DNA of 64,000 nt from Paenibacillus glacialis (GCF_001637205.1 NZ_LVJH01000001.1:1-64000), one strand, 5' to 3'. Numbered from the stretch's first letter, positions 27,589-38,061 are shown. Translations and numbers: made by a program. The notes: generated by a model from the letters alone, not told the origin.

Positions 27589-28488
27589 TTACGTTCGTAG
27601 AATATTCTGTAAATCGTTCAGATCAGTAGGCCACGGATCATCAATTTCTATATACTCTCTCGTAAATGGATGAGTGAAACATAATTTCTCTCCGTGAAGT
27701 GCTTGCCTTTTAATAAGCCCAATACTACCTCCATACAACAAATCACCTAACAAAGGATGACCCAAATGACTCAAATGGACACGTATTTGATGCGTACGCC
27801 CCGTATCCAGTTCAAGATGAACAAGACTTGCACCTGTGAATTTCTCTTCGACACGTACACGAGTGATCGCAGATTGCCCTGTAGGAGAAACACGTCTGCG
27901 CTGAGCGTGGTGTCGATCCTTGCCGATCGGTAGATCAATCACCGATAAACTTGATCTGACATTTCCTTCAACAAAGGCGATATACTTTCGCTCAATGTTC
28001 TTCAAGCGCATGTCTTCATCTAGCCTCAGTTGAGCCCATTCATTCTTTGCATAGAGTACGGGTCCAGACGTATCCTGATCAAGTCTATGAATATGTCTAA
28101 CCGCTACCTCTTCACCCATTCCTTCAAAATGCGCAGCAACAACATGATCGAGTGTAACCTCACCCTTGCGTCCATCCGGGTGAATCGTCATTCCAGCTGG
28201 TTTGTGTACTACTAAACAGAAATCATCCTCATAAAGAACCTCTAGCTCCTGCCAGATCGAATCGATACCTAGAGGACGAGAAGGAAAAAGAGCCAGCCGT
28301 AGCCGAGCTCCACTCCATTGAATCTTCTTCTCATGTGTAAGTCTTCGTAATAACTTCTCAGGCATACCAACGGCGTTGGTTAACCATATCATTGTCTCCG
28401 CGTCACGGTCTTCAGCTTCAAGGATAGCTTTTCCGGGATTGAGTTCTAACCATTCCCCACGCCGCGTCCATTTAACTTGATTTCTCAT
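27589..28488 (-). CDS. RluA/RluD-family pseudouridine synthase
   Basis: Pseudouridylates rRNA. Catalytic aspartate in HRLDQDTSG (residues ~132-140); [11 protein letters not shown] and [13 protein letters not shown] are typical of the family. A divergent S4-like N-terminus of ~90 aa precedes. 299 aa. The ATG overlaps the hemL stop by 4 nt (ATGA), so it is cotranslated with hemL; no functional link to haem is known. Which rRNA position it modifies cannot be told. Confidence 0.92.
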   Translation of the reverse strand: MRNQVKWTRRGEWLELNPGKAILEAEDRDAETMIWLTNAVGMPEKLLRRLTHEKKIQWSGARLRLALFPSRPLGIDSIWQELEVLYEDDFCLVVHKPAGMTIHPDGRKGEVTLDHVVAAHFEGMGEEVAVRHIHRLDQDTSGPVLYAKNEWAQLRLDEDMRLKNIERKYIAFVEGNVRSSLSVIDLPIGKDRHHAQRRRVSPTGQSAITRVRVEEKFTGASLVHLELDTGRTHQIRVHLSHLGHPLLGDLLYGGSIGLIKRQALHGEKLCFTHPFTREYIEIDDPWPTDLNDLQNILRT

Positions 28489-29786
28489 AGAGCCTTAAGC
28501 GCGTTATAATTCGCTTCAATCGTTAAATCGATATCTTCAACACTATGTGCTGCTGATACGAACATTCCCTCGAATTGTGATGGAGCAACACTCACACCAT
28601 TGTTAATCATAGCCGCAAAATAACGACGGAACATATCGCTATTGCTACTCTTCGCAGTATCAAAGTTAGTCACTGGTGCATCCGTAAAGAATGGGCATAT
28701 CATAGATCCTACGCGATTGATTGTAACCGGAATTCCAAGTTCTTTAGCATTCCGTTCAAATCCAGCCTGTAACCGAGCCGCACGTTCTTCCAATTGCTTA
28801 TATACTTCCGGCGTGAGTAACTTAAGTGTCGTGTAACCAGCAGCCATAGCCAACGGATTCCCACTTAGTGTTCCTGCTTGATAGATCGGTCCTGATGGAG
28901 AAACCTGTTCCATAATTTCACGTTTACCACCATAGGCACCTACTGGAAGTCCCCCACCAATTACTTTTCCAAGGCATGTTAGATCTGGCGTTATTCCAAA
29001 TAATCCTTGTGCACACTCAAGGTCCACACGGAACCCTGTCATGACTTCATCAAAGATGAGTAAGCTACCATATTTCGTCGTTAGATCACGTAACCCTTGT
29101 AGAAATCCAGGTAGCGGAGGTACAACCCCCATATTACCGGCAATCGGCTCAACAATGACACATGCGAGCTCTTCACCGAAATGCTCAAATGCTACCTTCG
29201 CAGATTCAAGATCATTATAAGGAACCGTAATCGTATTTAACGCAACGCCTTCCGGTACACCAGGACTATCAGGTAATCCTAATGTCGCTACACCAGAACC
29301 TGCTTTGATCAGAAGACTGTCAGCGTGTCCGTGGTAAGAACCTTCAAATTTCAAAATTTTGCTCCTACCCGTTACACCACGAGCAAGGCGAATCGCGCTC
29401 ATCGTAGCTTCGGTACCCGAATTAACCATCCGTACGATATCGATCGAAGGAACTCTCTCACATACTGTCTTCGCCATCTCGGTCTCTATCAAGGTTGGTG
29501 CACCAAAGCTCGTCCCTTTCAAGGCAACTTCCCGAATGGCAGAGATTACTTCTGGATGGGCATGACCCATAATCAAAGGCCCCCATGAACACACGTAATC
29601 AAGAAAACTATTGCCATCGATATCATAAATACGAGAACCTTCCCCACGCTCAACATAAATCGGAGTTAATCCTACACTTTTAAATGCACGAACAGGGCTA
29701 TTAACTCCCCCTGGAATATACTTTTTAGCTATTTCAAAGGCGGCACTTGAAGCCTCTTCTTTACGATTCCCAGACAAATTGCTCAT
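28485..29786 (-). CDS. hemL: Glutamate-1-semialdehyde 2,1-aminomutase
   Basis: Makes 5-aminolevulinate from GSA with PLP/PMP. Motifs: [10 protein letters not shown] at the N-terminus, [18 protein letters not shown], and the PLP-lysine region [19 protein letters not shown]. 433 aa from the ATG at 29786, which has AGGAGTGG upstream; an ATG six codons earlier is weaker. Part of hemB-hemL-rluA. Confidence 0.97.
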   Translation of the reverse strand: MSNLSGNRKEEASSAAFEIAKKYIPGGVNSPVRAFKSVGLTPIYVERGEGSRIYDIDGNSFLDYVCSWGPLIMGHAHPEVISAIREVALKGTSFGAPTLIETEMAKTVCERVPSIDIVRMVNSGTEATMSAIRLARGVTGRSKILKFEGSYHGHADSLLIKAGSGVATLGLPDSPGVPEGVALNTITVPYNDLESAKVAFEHFGEELACVIVEPIAGNMGVVPPLPGFLQGLRDLTTKYGSLLIFDEVMTGFRVDLECAQGLFGITPDLTCLGKVIGGGLPVGAYGGKREIMEQVSPSGPIYQAGTLSGNPLAMAAGYTTLKLLTPEVYKQLEERAARLQAGFERNAKELGIPVTINRVGSMICPFFTDAPVTNFDTAKSSNSDMFRRYFAAMINNGVSVAPSQFEGMFVSAAHSVEDIDLTIEANYNALKAL

Positions 29787-29816
29787 TCTCGCCACTCCTA
29801 TCATTCATAGTGAAAT

Positions 29817-30818
29817 CTACTTCTCAGTCAACCAACCAGCCATGTCTTTAGCGAAGTATGTGATGATAATGTCTGCACCCGCGCGCTTCATGCCTGTAAG
29901 CATTTCCTGTACAATGGCTTTCTCATTAATCCAACCCTGTTGTGCTGCAGCTTTCACCATCGAATACTCACCACTGACGTTGTAAGCAACTAGAGGGAGA
30001 TCGAATTGATCCTTAATCATTCGGATGATATCCAAATAGGCTAGCGCCGGCTTCACCATCAGCATGTCAGCACCTTCAAGCACGTCTGACTCCGCTTCTC
30101 TGAGCGCTTCTCTTGCATTCGCAGGGTCCATTTGATATGTTTTACGATCTCCGAACTGGGGAGCCGAATCAGCTGCTTCTCGGAATGGGCCATAGAACGC
30201 AGATGCGTATTTTACTGAATAAGACATGATCGGGATGTTTTTGAACCCCGCTTCATCAAGACCTTCACGTATCGCTTGTACAAATCCATCCATCATATTA
30301 GAAGGAGCGATGATATCCGCTCCCGCTTTCGCTTGAGATACAGCGGTCTTAACAAGCAGACCAAGAGACTCATCATTTAGCACATCTCCATGGATATGGC
30401 CATCATGTTCAAACGTATGTACCATTCCACAATGTCCATGATCCGTAAATTCACACAAGCATGTATCCGCAATAACCAGCAATTCTGGATACCAACTTTT
30501 TATTAGACGTGTTGCTTCTTGTACGATACCATCGTCAGCAAATCCAGAAGATCCGATACTATCCTTTGTTGCCGGAATACCGAACAATAGTACAGCTGGA
30601 ATCCCTAATGACGCAATGTAATCCACTTCACTCTTCAACGTATCAAGAGAGAAATGATACACGCCAGGCATGGATGAAATTTCGTTCTTAATATTCGTTC
30701 CGTGCGTTACGAAGATAGGTTGTACCAAGTCCTGTACATTTAGAACCGTCTCCCGCACCATACTACGTATACCCACAGATTGACGTAAGCGACGATGTCG
30801 CACTAATGGAAAGCTCAT
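29817..30818 (-). CDS. hemB: Delta-aminolevulinic acid dehydratase (porphobilinogen synthase)
   Basis: Condenses two ALA to porphobilinogen. Zinc-site cysteines in [14 protein letters not shown] (residues ~118-131) and the two Schiff-base lysine regions [14 protein letters not shown] and [12 protein letters not shown]. 333 aa. RBS AGGAGGT. A 316-bp repeat-containing gap separates it from cobA-hemD, so it may have its own promoter. Confidence 0.97.
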   Translation of the reverse strand: MSFPLVRHRRLRQSVGIRSMVRETVLNVQDLVQPIFVTHGTNIKNEISSMPGVYHFSLDTLKSEVDYIASLGIPAVLLFGIPATKDSIGSSGFADDGIVQEATRLIKSWYPELLVIADTCLCEFTDHGHCGMVHTFEHDGHIHGDVLNDESLGLLVKTAVSQAKAGADIIAPSNMMDGFVQAIREGLDEAGFKNIPIMSYSVKYASAFYGPFREAADSAPQFGDRKTYQMDPANAREALREAESDVLEGADMLMVKPALAYLDIIRMIKDQFDLPLVAYNVSGEYSMVKAAAQQGWINEKAIVQEMLTGMKRAGADIIITYFAKDMAGWLTEK

Positions 30819-30866
30819 AGTTGTTGACCTCCTGAAAGTTTTTTAGCGTAATCTTCGTGCTTCACA

Positions 30867-31134
30867 TCGAAAAACTCACTTCGGAAGCATGTATTTAAAT
30901 TTTTCGAGCATATGCTTCTTGGGTACTTCGAGAAAAATACTTCGAAAGCATGTATTTAGTATTTAGAAACAGATTCGTGTAAGATCACCACTACGGTAAC
31001 GGATTGTCCTTCCGATCGCTGTTGCCCTCTGATTTCTTGATTGGATACCGCCTTTAGCTGTAGAAATCCAATGTCAAGCTTATGCTTCCGATGTAGCTTT
31101 CCCAAGAAAAGCTTGTAGGCGAACGCTATCGCTT
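30867..31134. repeat. Intergenic repeat region between hemB and cobA-hemD
   Basis: This 316-bp gap has no ORF. It holds two imperfect direct copies of TCG(A/G)AAAAA-TACTTCG-AAGCATGTATTTA (30867-30898 and 30928-30960). A hairpin-rich stretch follows (31071-31134) containing GCTTATGCTTCCGATGTAGC and a TGTAG(G)CGA...TCGCTTCTACA inverted repeat. The pattern looks like a dispersed intergenic repeat that has partly decayed. Whether it serves as a promoter, processing site or mobile remnant is not visible. Confidence 0.6.
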
Positions 31135-32700
31135 CTACAGTTCGCTAGGTCTATCACCTAAAGCATTCCAAGCACATAATGACTGAATCAGACTATCAAT
31201 CGTCGCTTCTTCCGCAATTCGGCCAACCGTTAGTCCCGCATCCTCTGCGGTCTTAGCAGTAATTTCTCCAATACAGAAGGTTTCAACACCTTCCAAATGT
31301 TTAATAGGGTCTTGAATACCCATACGTTTCATAATGGCAAGAAAATTGGTTACCGTTGAAGAACTAGTAAAAGTAATAGCATGAATGCCACTATCATTAA
31401 ACATTCTTAACAATTCATCATCATCTTCACCCGTAATAACGGTATGGTATGTCACCGTATTTGTTACATCCAGCCCCATCTCCGTAAGCTTCTCAGGGAG
31501 CCACAATCTACCCTTATCCCCTCGTGGCAGAAGAACCTTTTGTCCTGCCTCTAATCGATCCCCGAACATCTCTACTATTCCTTCTGCTTGGAATCTCTCA
31601 GGGAGTTGTTCAGGGATGATTGAACGGACCTTTAAAGCCTTAGCTGTAGCTGGACCTACGGCTACAATCTTAGCCCGATGTAATGAACGAATATCTAGCC
31701 CATGCTCTTGTAAATGTTGAAAGAAGAACTCCACGCCATTCACACTCGTAAAGAAAATCCAATCATAAGTATCTAATTTGGAAAATGACTTTTCTATATT
31801 TAATATTTCAATCGGATCTGACGGTTTTACCGTCTCTATGACTGGAAACTCATAGGATTCCCCGCCTAGTTCTTCAATTCTATTCGCTAGCTCACTTACT
31901 TGCGAACGAGCGCGGGTCACGAGTATTCGTTTGCCGAAGAGTGGCATGTATTCTGCCCACATTAACTTTTCACGTTGCAATACTACGTCACCCACGACGA
32001 TAACGGCAGGAGCCTGGAAATTCGCAGCTTTCACCTTATCTTCAATATCCGCAAGCGTCCCAGTCAGTGTCTCCTGCTCCGCACGAGTTCCCCATCGCAC
32101 AAGCGCAACCGGGGTAGTCTCTTGGCGTCCATTCGCGATCAATTGCTGACTAATGTATCCTATTTTGGCAACCCCCATCAAAAAAATGAGCGTACCTGTA
32201 GCATTCGCTAACTTGTCCCATTGAATCATTCGGTCGAGCTTATCAGGGCTCTCATGCCCTGTAATAATCGAAAATGAAGAAGCCATATCACGGTGAGTCA
32301 CAGGAATACCTGCGTACGCTGGCACACTTATCGCCGAAGTTATGCCCGGAATGATCTCATATCGTATTCCATTTTCTCTAAGTAGTTCTGCTTCCTCACC
32401 AACACGTCCAAAAACAGTTGGGTCTCCGCCCTTTAACCTTGTTACCGTTTTACCCTCCAAAGCAAGATCGACCAACAATTGATTAATCTCTTCTTGCTTC
32501 ATCGTATGACGGTCTGGAAGTTTACCAACATATACCTTCTCCGCACCAGATCTCATGGATTGTAACAATCTTGGATTTGCCAACCGATCATACACAACCA
32601 CATCTGCCTTCTTGATACATTCCAATCCTTTGACTGTAATCAGACCAGCATCTCCCGGTCCTGCCCCAACTAGATACACTTTCCCATTCATTAACGACAT
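31135..32700 (-). CDS. cobA-hemD: Fused uroporphyrinogen-III C-methyltransferase / uroporphyrinogen-III synthase (CobA-HemD)
   Basis: Two domains. Residues ~1-250 form a SUMT/CobA methylase (VYLVGAGPGDAGLITVKG, VTRLKGGDPTVFGRVGEEAE, PGITSAISVPAYAGIPVTHR) making precorrin-2. Residues ~260-521 are HemD (RILVTRARSQVSELANRIEE, ITFTSSSTVTNFL) cyclising hydroxymethylbilane to uro'gen III. The fusion is common in Paenibacillus and clostridia. The ATG at 32700 is 4 nt after the hemC stop and has TAGGGGAT upstream; the longer frame would overlap hemC. It couples haem and sirohaem branches. Confidence 0.95.
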   Translation of the reverse strand: MSLMNGKVYLVGAGPGDAGLITVKGLECIKKADVVVYDRLANPRLLQSMRSGAEKVYVGKLPDRHTMKQEEINQLLVDLALEGKTVTRLKGGDPTVFGRVGEEAELLRENGIRYEIIPGITSAISVPAYAGIPVTHRDMASSFSIITGHESPDKLDRMIQWDKLANATGTLIFLMGVAKIGYISQQLIANGRQETTPVALVRWGTRAEQETLTGTLADIEDKVKAANFQAPAVIVVGDVVLQREKLMWAEYMPLFGKRILVTRARSQVSELANRIEELGGESYEFPVIETVKPSDPIEILNIEKSFSKLDTYDWIFFTSVNGVEFFFQHLQEHGLDIRSLHRAKIVAVGPATAKALKVRSIIPEQLPERFQAEGIVEMFGDRLEAGQKVLLPRGDKGRLWLPEKLTEMGLDVTNTVTYHTVITGEDDDELLRMFNDSGIHAITFTSSSTVTNFLAIMKRMGIQDPIKHLEGVETFCIGEITAKTAEDAGLTVGRIAEEATIDSLIQSLCAWNALGDRPSEL

Positions 32701-32704
32701 TACG

Positions 32705-33661
32705 TTATCCCCTAACTTGTGCCAATATATTCTCCGCTCCTTGAGCAATTAATCGATCTGCAACTTCAAGTCCAAGCTTCTCGGGATCTATTCCTGTTAC
32801 AGTCTCTTTTAAAATGATGTCCCCATCAGGAGAACCCACCATACCCGTTAATTGTATAACTTTGGATCCCGTTTGGGAATGATCCGATGGATCGTTCACC
32901 CACACCGCATGAGCACCAATCGGAACTTGGCATCCACCATTCAGTGCGCTTAGAAACGTCCGTTCTGCCGCTACCGTCAGCGAAGTAAGTTCATCATTAT
33001 AAAGTAAAAGAAGTGTGCGAAGTTCATCATCATTTTCACGACATTCAATACCTAGCGCACCTTGGCCTACAGCTGGAAGACATACATCTACCGAAAGATA
33101 CGATGTGACACGGTCTTCCCAACCCATTCGATAAAGGCCCGCGGCAGCAAGTAGGATAGCGTCGAATTCTCCATTCTCAAGTTTGCGAAGTCGAGAGTCA
33201 ATATTGCCTCGGATAAACTCTAATTGTAAATCTGGGCGATATGCCTTGAGCTGACTAGAACGTCGTAAACTACTTGTACCAACCTTAGCTCCTTGAGGTA
33301 ATTGGTCTAGATTCAAACCTCCTACGGAGATGAGACAATCACGTGAATCTACACGAACTGGGATAGCGCCATTGATCAGACCGTCCGGCAACTCTGAGGG
33401 CATATCCTTCATGCTATGTACAGCCATGTCGATTTCTTTATCAAGCATCGCCTGTTCAATCTCCTTAACAAACAAACCTTTACCGCCAACTTTTGAAAGA
33501 GTTACATCTAGAATGCGATCTCCTTTCGTAACAATCTTTTTAACTTCGAATTGAAAATCGAACCCATGCTCATCACTAAGATTCTGTAACGCATCAATGA
33601 CTTGTCCTGTTTGCGTTAAAGCCAGTACACTTTGTCTGCTACCTACCACAATCGTCCGCAT
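32705..33661 (-). CDS. hemC: Hydroxymethylbilane synthase (porphobilinogen deaminase)
   Basis: Polymerises four porphobilinogens. N-terminal [28 protein letters not shown], and the dipyrromethane-cofactor cysteine in [13 protein letters not shown]. 318 aa. RBS TGAGGAGG. Tight spacing on both sides (3-4 nt) indicates a hemA-hemX-sirC-hemC-cobA/hemD operon. Confidence 0.97.
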   Translation of the reverse strand: MRTIVVGSRQSVLALTQTGQVIDALQNLSDEHGFDFQFEVKKIVTKGDRILDVTLSKVGGKGLFVKEIEQAMLDKEIDMAVHSMKDMPSELPDGLINGAIPVRVDSRDCLISVGGLNLDQLPQGAKVGTSSLRRSSQLKAYRPDLQLEFIRGNIDSRLRKLENGEFDAILLAAAGLYRMGWEDRVTSYLSVDVCLPAVGQGALGIECRENDDELRTLLLLYNDELTSLTVAAERTFLSALNGGCQVPIGAHAVWVNDPSDHSQTGSKVIQLTGMVGSPDGDIILKETVTGIDPEKLGLEVADRLIAQGAENILAQVRG

Positions 33662-33664
33662 TAC

Positions 33665-34312
33665 TTAATCCTCCTCATTCTTCACAATCCATCGTTGTAT
33701 TTGAGTTTCATTCCACGCCTTGAAGATGCCATGTCTGATCTCCTCAAGAATAGGATATTCTGTTAATTTTCTTAATAACGTATGGCGTCGCTTGGGTGAA
33801 TCCACCCGTTTCTTAATCTCTGTACGCATCATGTAAAGGAACTCTAGATAAATCTCATATTCATCCCCATATTGTTCATTCAAAAGCTTACAAATACTAC
33901 TCGCTACTACCGGTCCCGCACCTTCAGTGGATACAGCAATAGTTAGCCGTCCTCGCCTCATGACTGCCGGATTTATAAACGTACTCTCCTCTACATGGCT
34001 TGCAACATTAACGGGAATCCCGTTCATCTTAGCTTCCTCAGCTATTTGCTGATTCACCATCGCTTGGTCTGTTGCAGCATGTACAATCCAATACCTCTTT
34101 GTATCACCGCCAGCAAACACTCTTGCTTCCCACACAATGCGGTTAGCAACATATAACATGAATAACCCTTGAGTGAGTTCTGGGCTAATAACGGTTACCT
34201 TAGCTTTTGCTTCAAGGAGTGCTTGGGTCTTTCTTTCTGCAATCATTCCCCCACCTACAACAAGACAGGGGTGATCTTCACAGTCTAACAATATAGGAAT
34301 ATACCCCGCCAT
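33665..34312 (-). CDS. Precorrin-2 dehydrogenase / sirohydrochlorin ferrochelatase-like (CysG N-terminal type)
   Basis: 215 aa. NAD-binding PCLVVGGGMIAERKTQALLEA at residues ~15-35, and VASHVEESTFINPAVMRRGR typical of Met8/SirC/CysG-N. It oxidises precorrin-2 to sirohydrochlorin and may insert iron. In B. subtilis the equivalent (YlnF/SirC) is elsewhere; here it lies in the hem operon next to the SUMT fusion, making a complete precorrin-2 to sirohydrochlorin branch. RBS GAGGAG. Confidence 0.9.
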   Translation of the reverse strand: MAGYIPILLDCEDHPCLVVGGGMIAERKTQALLEAKAKVTVISPELTQGLFMLYVANRIVWEARVFAGGDTKRYWIVHAATDQAMVNQQIAEEAKMNGIPVNVASHVEESTFINPAVMRRGRLTIAVSTEGAGPVVASSICKLLNEQYGDEYEIYLEFLYMMRTEIKKRVDSPKRRHTLLRKLTEYPILEEIRHGIFKAWNETQIQRWIVKNEED

Positions 34313-34322
34313 AGCACTCTCC

Positions 34323-35150
34323 TCACACTCCCGTCCACCAATGAAAATTAGACCATGAATTTAACAAGAGATTGATGATGATAATCACATATCCAAATAA
34401 TGCCCATTTAGACATCATGACACCTGAATTTTGCTTAGATCTTCTTTTAACAAAATAATAACTAAAAATACCTAGTCCTATGAAAGTCGTTACTACTTTA
34501 AAATCCAATAGCAACTCCAATCTCCCTTCAGAAACAATTGAGAGTACAGCTACAATTAGTGACACCGCTAAGAGAGGGGTTCCTACCAACATGCCATAGT
34601 AGGACAATTTATCCATCATTTCAAGACTTGGCAGGCGTCTCATCGTGTCATTCCATTTCTTGTTCTTTAATTTCTTATGAAGAAATAAATACATAGCAGC
34701 AAACACAGCTGCCACTGTAAATGACACAACGCTCAGATTGGCCAGGATAATGTGAAACACTAACAATCCGTGCACCCCTTGCCAATTGCTTAATGGATTA
34801 TTGCTGAAGTCAAACCTTAAATGATTGAGCACAAGAACACAGAAACCAATCACAGTAAATAAAAGGACTGTAATTTCAGATTTCTGAATGAAGCTCATCA
34901 GCAATGAAGCCACTACAAGAATAAAAGCAAACATGAATAAGAAGTCATAGAGCGTCACAATGGGTACGACTCGTTCCTGCCAAGTTCGAATCCCCAAAAC
35001 CGTAACCTGCAATACTAACACAATAATAAGAAGCCCTGTGCCCATCCGCTTCGCACTCGAATTGCGACGAATGCAATCCGAGAAAAAAAACAGAAGGCTC
35101 AGGGCATAAATATAAATGCCTATATCATAAATCATACTTACTAACCACAT
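34323..35150 (-). CDS. hemX: HemX/CcsA-like cytochrome c assembly membrane protein
   Basis: 275 aa, seven to eight hydrophobic helices. The segment GVHGLLVFHIILANLSVVSF resembles the conserved region of HemX/CcsA haem-handling proteins (WxWD-poor version). In B. subtilis HemX affects HemA abundance. ATG at 35150 preferred (AGGCGGGTGA 7 nt upstream); an ATG two codons earlier abuts the RBS. Between hemA and sirC. Confidence 0.9.
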   Translation of the reverse strand: MWLVSMIYDIGIYIYALSLLFFFSDCIRRNSSAKRMGTGLLIIVLVLQVTVLGIRTWQERVVPIVTLYDFLFMFAFILVVASLLMSFIQKSEITVLLFTVIGFCVLVLNHLRFDFSNNPLSNWQGVHGLLVFHIILANLSVVSFTVAAVFAAMYLFLHKKLKNKKWNDTMRRLPSLEMMDKLSYYGMLVGTPLLAVSLIVAVLSIVSEGRLELLLDFKVVTTFIGLGIFSYYFVKRRSKQNSGVMMSKWALFGYVIIIINLLLNSWSNFHWWTGV

Positions 35151-35166
35151 TTTCATTCACCCGCCT

Positions 35167-36561
35167 TTACAGGCTGGCCGGCATCAGGGATGCCTTAGAG
35201 AGAGATGACATGATCTCAGAAGATTTGCTTGAAGCACTTACAGCTGACTTTTTGGAAACAACCATTAGATCTTTATCATCGATTTTATCACTCATCTGAT
35301 CCTCTAAAGCAAATATTTGCGTAAAGAAATCCAACGCCTCATTTCCCTGCTTCTCACCTGTCATTTCCTTAATTCGATTTATCGGATCATGCATCATTTG
35401 ATTCACTATACTTTTCGTTAACCGACGAATCACCTTTCGTTGATGATCATCCAGTTCTGGGAGTTTATTGAATAAGCTTTCCATCGTATCTTCATGAATA
35501 GAGTTAGACTTTTCTTGTAGAGCCCTAATGGCCGGTCTAACACCAAGTGTCTTCAACCACTGATGAAACACAATGATCTCTTCCTTGATCATCATTTCAA
35601 TCTTAACCGCTTCCCCACGACGCATTTCAAGATTACTCTCCACGATACCTTCTAAATCATCAATATCATATAGAAACACATTCTGAAGATCACCAATGAC
35701 TGGATCTATGTCCCGCGGTACCGCAATATCAATGATAAAGAGTGGACGTGATTGCCGATTCTTCATACTTTCCTTCACCTGTGAAGACGTCAATATATAT
35801 TCTTTAGCACCCGTAGAGCTAATTAGAATATCGACTTCATCCAAACGGTTGACGGCTGTTTCAAGCGTACATGGCGTTCCGTTGAATTTAATGGCTACCT
35901 CTTCTGCTCTAGACAGTGTACGGTTTGCCACAATCACTTCATCAGCACCATTGGCATACAAGTGTTTCACCGTTAACTCGCTCATTTTACCGGCACCAAG
36001 AATTAACACTTTCTTATCTGTAAACAAACCAAAAATCCGTTTACCCAGTTCCACCGCAGCATAACTTATGGATACTGCGCTTTCTCCAATAGTTGTCTCA
36101 GAATGAACTCTTTTACCAAGGGTAACCGCTTGTTTAAATAACATATTGAACCAAACACCTGTAGCATTATTCTCTTGGGATTGTAAAAAAGCACTCCGGA
36201 CTTGGCCTAAAATTTGTGTTTCTCCAAGAACCATGGAATCTAGACTACATGTCACCCGGAACAAATGAGAAATCGCCTGTTCATCTTCATATATATATAG
36301 ATGACTCGTAAATTCTTCACGTGAGATTCCGAACCATTGCTCCATAAAACTACGTATAAAGTAGCCGCACATGTGTAACCGATCAACGACCACATAAATT
36401 TCTGTGCGATTGCAAGTTGCAACAATGACTCCCTCTAAGACACTCTTAGTTAGTTTTAAATGGCGCAAAGCCTCCGGTAAATCTTTATCTGCGAATGTAA
36501 ATTTCTCCCTCACTTCCACAGGCGCCGTGCGATAATTTAATCCTACAACGACGATGTGCAT
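35167..36561 (-). CDS. hemA: Glutamyl-tRNA reductase
   Basis: First committed step of C5 haem synthesis: Glu-tRNA to GSA with NADPH. Catalytic Cys50 in VATCNRTEIYVV; NADPH motif ILGAGKMSELTVKHL; C-terminal dimerisation helices. 464 aa, with a ~30-residue Ser/Lys-rich tail (VVSKKSAVSASSKSSEIMSS) that may influence stability. ATG at 36561 chosen because GCAGGTGA is upstream. First gene of the hem operon, preceded by a PerR-like operator. Confidence 0.97.
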   Translation of the reverse strand: MHIVVVGLNYRTAPVEVREKFTFADKDLPEALRHLKLTKSVLEGVIVATCNRTEIYVVVDRLHMCGYFIRSFMEQWFGISREEFTSHLYIYEDEQAISHLFRVTCSLDSMVLGETQILGQVRSAFLQSQENNATGVWFNMLFKQAVTLGKRVHSETTIGESAVSISYAAVELGKRIFGLFTDKKVLILGAGKMSELTVKHLYANGADEVIVANRTLSRAEEVAIKFNGTPCTLETAVNRLDEVDILISSTGAKEYILTSSQVKESMKNRQSRPLFIIDIAVPRDIDPVIGDLQNVFLYDIDDLEGIVESNLEMRRGEAVKIEMMIKEEIIVFHQWLKTLGVRPAIRALQEKSNSIHEDTMESLFNKLPELDDHQRKVIRRLTKSIVNQMMHDPINRIKEMTGEKQGNEALDFFTQIFALEDQMSDKIDDKDLMVVSKKSAVSASSKSSEIMSSLSKASLMPASL

Positions 36562-36631
36562 TACGTTTGTCACCTGCCTCAACTATAATGAGATATTTGG
36601 AATATTATATCGAAAATTCAAACTTTTATTT

Positions 36632-36654
36632 TTAGAATCATTATGTTAATTATA
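36632..36654 (-). promoter_or_regulatory. hemA promoter -10 and PerR-like operator
   Basis: Minus-strand extended -10 TGATATAAT (TATAAT at 36649-36654) with a TTAGAATCATTATGT box (36632-36646) just downstream. This matches the PerR consensus TTATAATNATTATAA at 11 of 14 specified positions. B. subtilis hemAXCDBL is PerR-repressed, so peroxide control is likely here. An additional inverted repeat CATGTC-N8-GACATG lies upstream (about 36670-36691). No convincing -35. Confidence 0.6.
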
Positions 36655-36768
36655 TCACACTTGTTCAACACGTCATGTCGATTTTTTGACATGTTTATGA
36701 ACCCATTCTTCTTCCCTATTGTTAGTAGTATTTTCTGTATCTATACCTCTCACCCTAACCCAACATAT

Positions 36769-37290
36769 CTATTTCAATGTAAGCTCGTCTAATTGATTTC
36801 CCAACTGATTTAATTGATCGGATTGAGTCGAATCAATATGATTACTACTATTTACAAGAAGACTGTAAATGGGTAACACTTCAGCAAATTTGGTGCTGAA
36901 GTCCACAAGAAAATCGCGTTCCTTTTGACTAAGCGGACGTTCTCCACCGATCTGCCAACTTGTAATCAGATTTACCAATTCACTAATGGCTGGTAAAGAT
37001 TCCAGTTCATTCACCCCAAACGCTCTAACCATACGTTCATGACTAAAGTTAGCGGCGTAAGCAGCCAATTTAAGCCCAGCTAACTGTCCCGTAGCACTCA
37101 TATGAACAGCCTCCATCAAGGATGAATTCAATATCCCCATTTGGAAGTCAGCGACCTCAAAGAGCATCTGACTAGCATCCACTTTCTCCTCATTTGGCTT
37201 GAACATCCGATACCCCTGATAAAGTAGACTTCCAACTAATATCAATATCACACAAAGGAATAAGAAATCCTTGTTCTTTCTACGTTTCAA
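36769..37290 (-). CDS. Unrecognised membrane-anchored protein
   Basis: 173-175 aa. A basic N-terminus (RLKRRKNKD) precedes one TM helix (FLFLCVILILVGSLLYQGY), then a helical extracytoplasmic domain of ~145 residues rich in Leu and Ala with no Cys. No motif recognised. The TTG at 37290 has AGGGGG 8 nt upstream; a TTG two codons earlier is too close. Lies alone between hemA and speD with both genes co-oriented. Possible envelope or sporulation role cannot be read from the sequence. Confidence 0.7.
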   Translation of the reverse strand: MKRRKNKDFLFLCVILILVGSLLYQGYRMFKPNEEKVDASQMLFEVADFQMGILNSSLMEAVHMSATGQLAGLKLAAYAANFSHERMVRAFGVNELESLPAISELVNLITSWQIGGERPLSQKERDFLVDFSTKFAEVLPIYSLLVNSSNHIDSTQSDQLNQLGNQLDELTLK

Positions 37291-37342
37291 TCTCAACGCC
37301 CCCTTGTCTCATAAATACCTATTTAACATTGTATGGGGGTGT

Positions 37343-37375
37343 AAAAAAACAAATAACCATGGAATCTCCATGGTC
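37343..37375 (-). terminator. Terminator of speD
   Basis: Arms ACCATGGA/TCCATGGT with a 3-nt loop, then TTATTTGTTTTTTT on the minus strand, 25 nt after the speD stop. Confidence 0.75.
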
Positions 37376-37400
37376 ATTGTATATAAGAATTATAGTGACG

Positions 37401-37802
37401 TTATTTTACGAGCTCGACCGGTTGCATTCCAGGTGTTTCTACCGTCATTTCTCCTAAACCACGCACAAGCTTTTTAGCATAAGTTTTGTCCGGTTTCAAT
37501 ACGGATACCAGGTAATCAATAGCCAATTGTGGATCTACCGTTTCCCCGCAGGTATAACAATCAATAGCTGCAAAACCTCTCTCAGGATAAGTATGAATCG
37601 AGAGATGACTTTCTGATAGTAATACTAGTACAGTAGCACCTTGTGGTTCAAACTGCTTAGATTGCACGGACATTACCGTTGCCCCACATGCCTCCGCAGC
37701 CTCCACCATTTGATTCTGCAGAAATTCTGCACTGTTAAGCATTTCAAAATCGACACCCCAAGCATCTACAGCAACGTGTCTTCCGAAAGTCGAATATTCC
37801 AT
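37401..37802 (-). CDS. speD: S-adenosylmethionine decarboxylase proenzyme
   Basis: Decarboxylates SAM for spermidine synthesis. Self-cleaves at Glu64-Ser65 in LLSESHLSIHTYPE to give the pyruvoyl group on Ser65; His70 and Cys85 (DCYTCG) are the other expected catalytic residues. 133 aa, prokaryotic class 1B. AGGAAGGGGG RBS. The upstream 200 bp holds the promoter; TTGCAT-17-TATTTT near 37946-37975 is a weak candidate. Confidence 0.96.
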   Translation of the reverse strand: MEYSTFGRHVAVDAWGVDFEMLNSAEFLQNQMVEAAEACGATVMSVQSKQFEPQGATVLVLLSESHLSIHTYPERGFAAIDCYTCGETVDPQLAIDYLVSVLKPDKTYAKKLVRGLGEMTVETPGMQPVELVK

Positions 37803-38021
37803 CTTTCGGTTTCCCCCTTCCTAGGAATAAAATGTTTGAAAAATTTCATCCGCTAGGACCTACGTCATTCACTTCTCGAGGGAATAATCTCTCGTAACAT
37901 AATGTCCTGAGTGAATCCTGGTTCCTAATATTCTTTTCAACGAGATTAAAAATAACATCTATTGCTATTAAATGCAATACCTTTTTTAAAGAATTTCATA
38001 TTTATACTATGCTAACACCAT

Positions 38022-38061
38022 AAAAAAGGAACTCCTTTCGCAAACGAAAAGAGTTCCCTTT
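38022..38061 (-). terminator. Terminator downstream of the 195-aa hypothetical gene
   Basis: Stem AAAGGGAACTCTTTTCG / CGAAAGGAGTTCCTTT (minus strand; near-perfect, CAAA-type loop) with TTTTTTATGG following. Confidence 0.85.

Noticed and set aside
36601..36720. Consensus -35 for hemA
   Set aside because: TTGAAC is only 7 nt from TATAAT and no hexamer at 16-18 nt fits; only the -10 and PerR-like box were kept.
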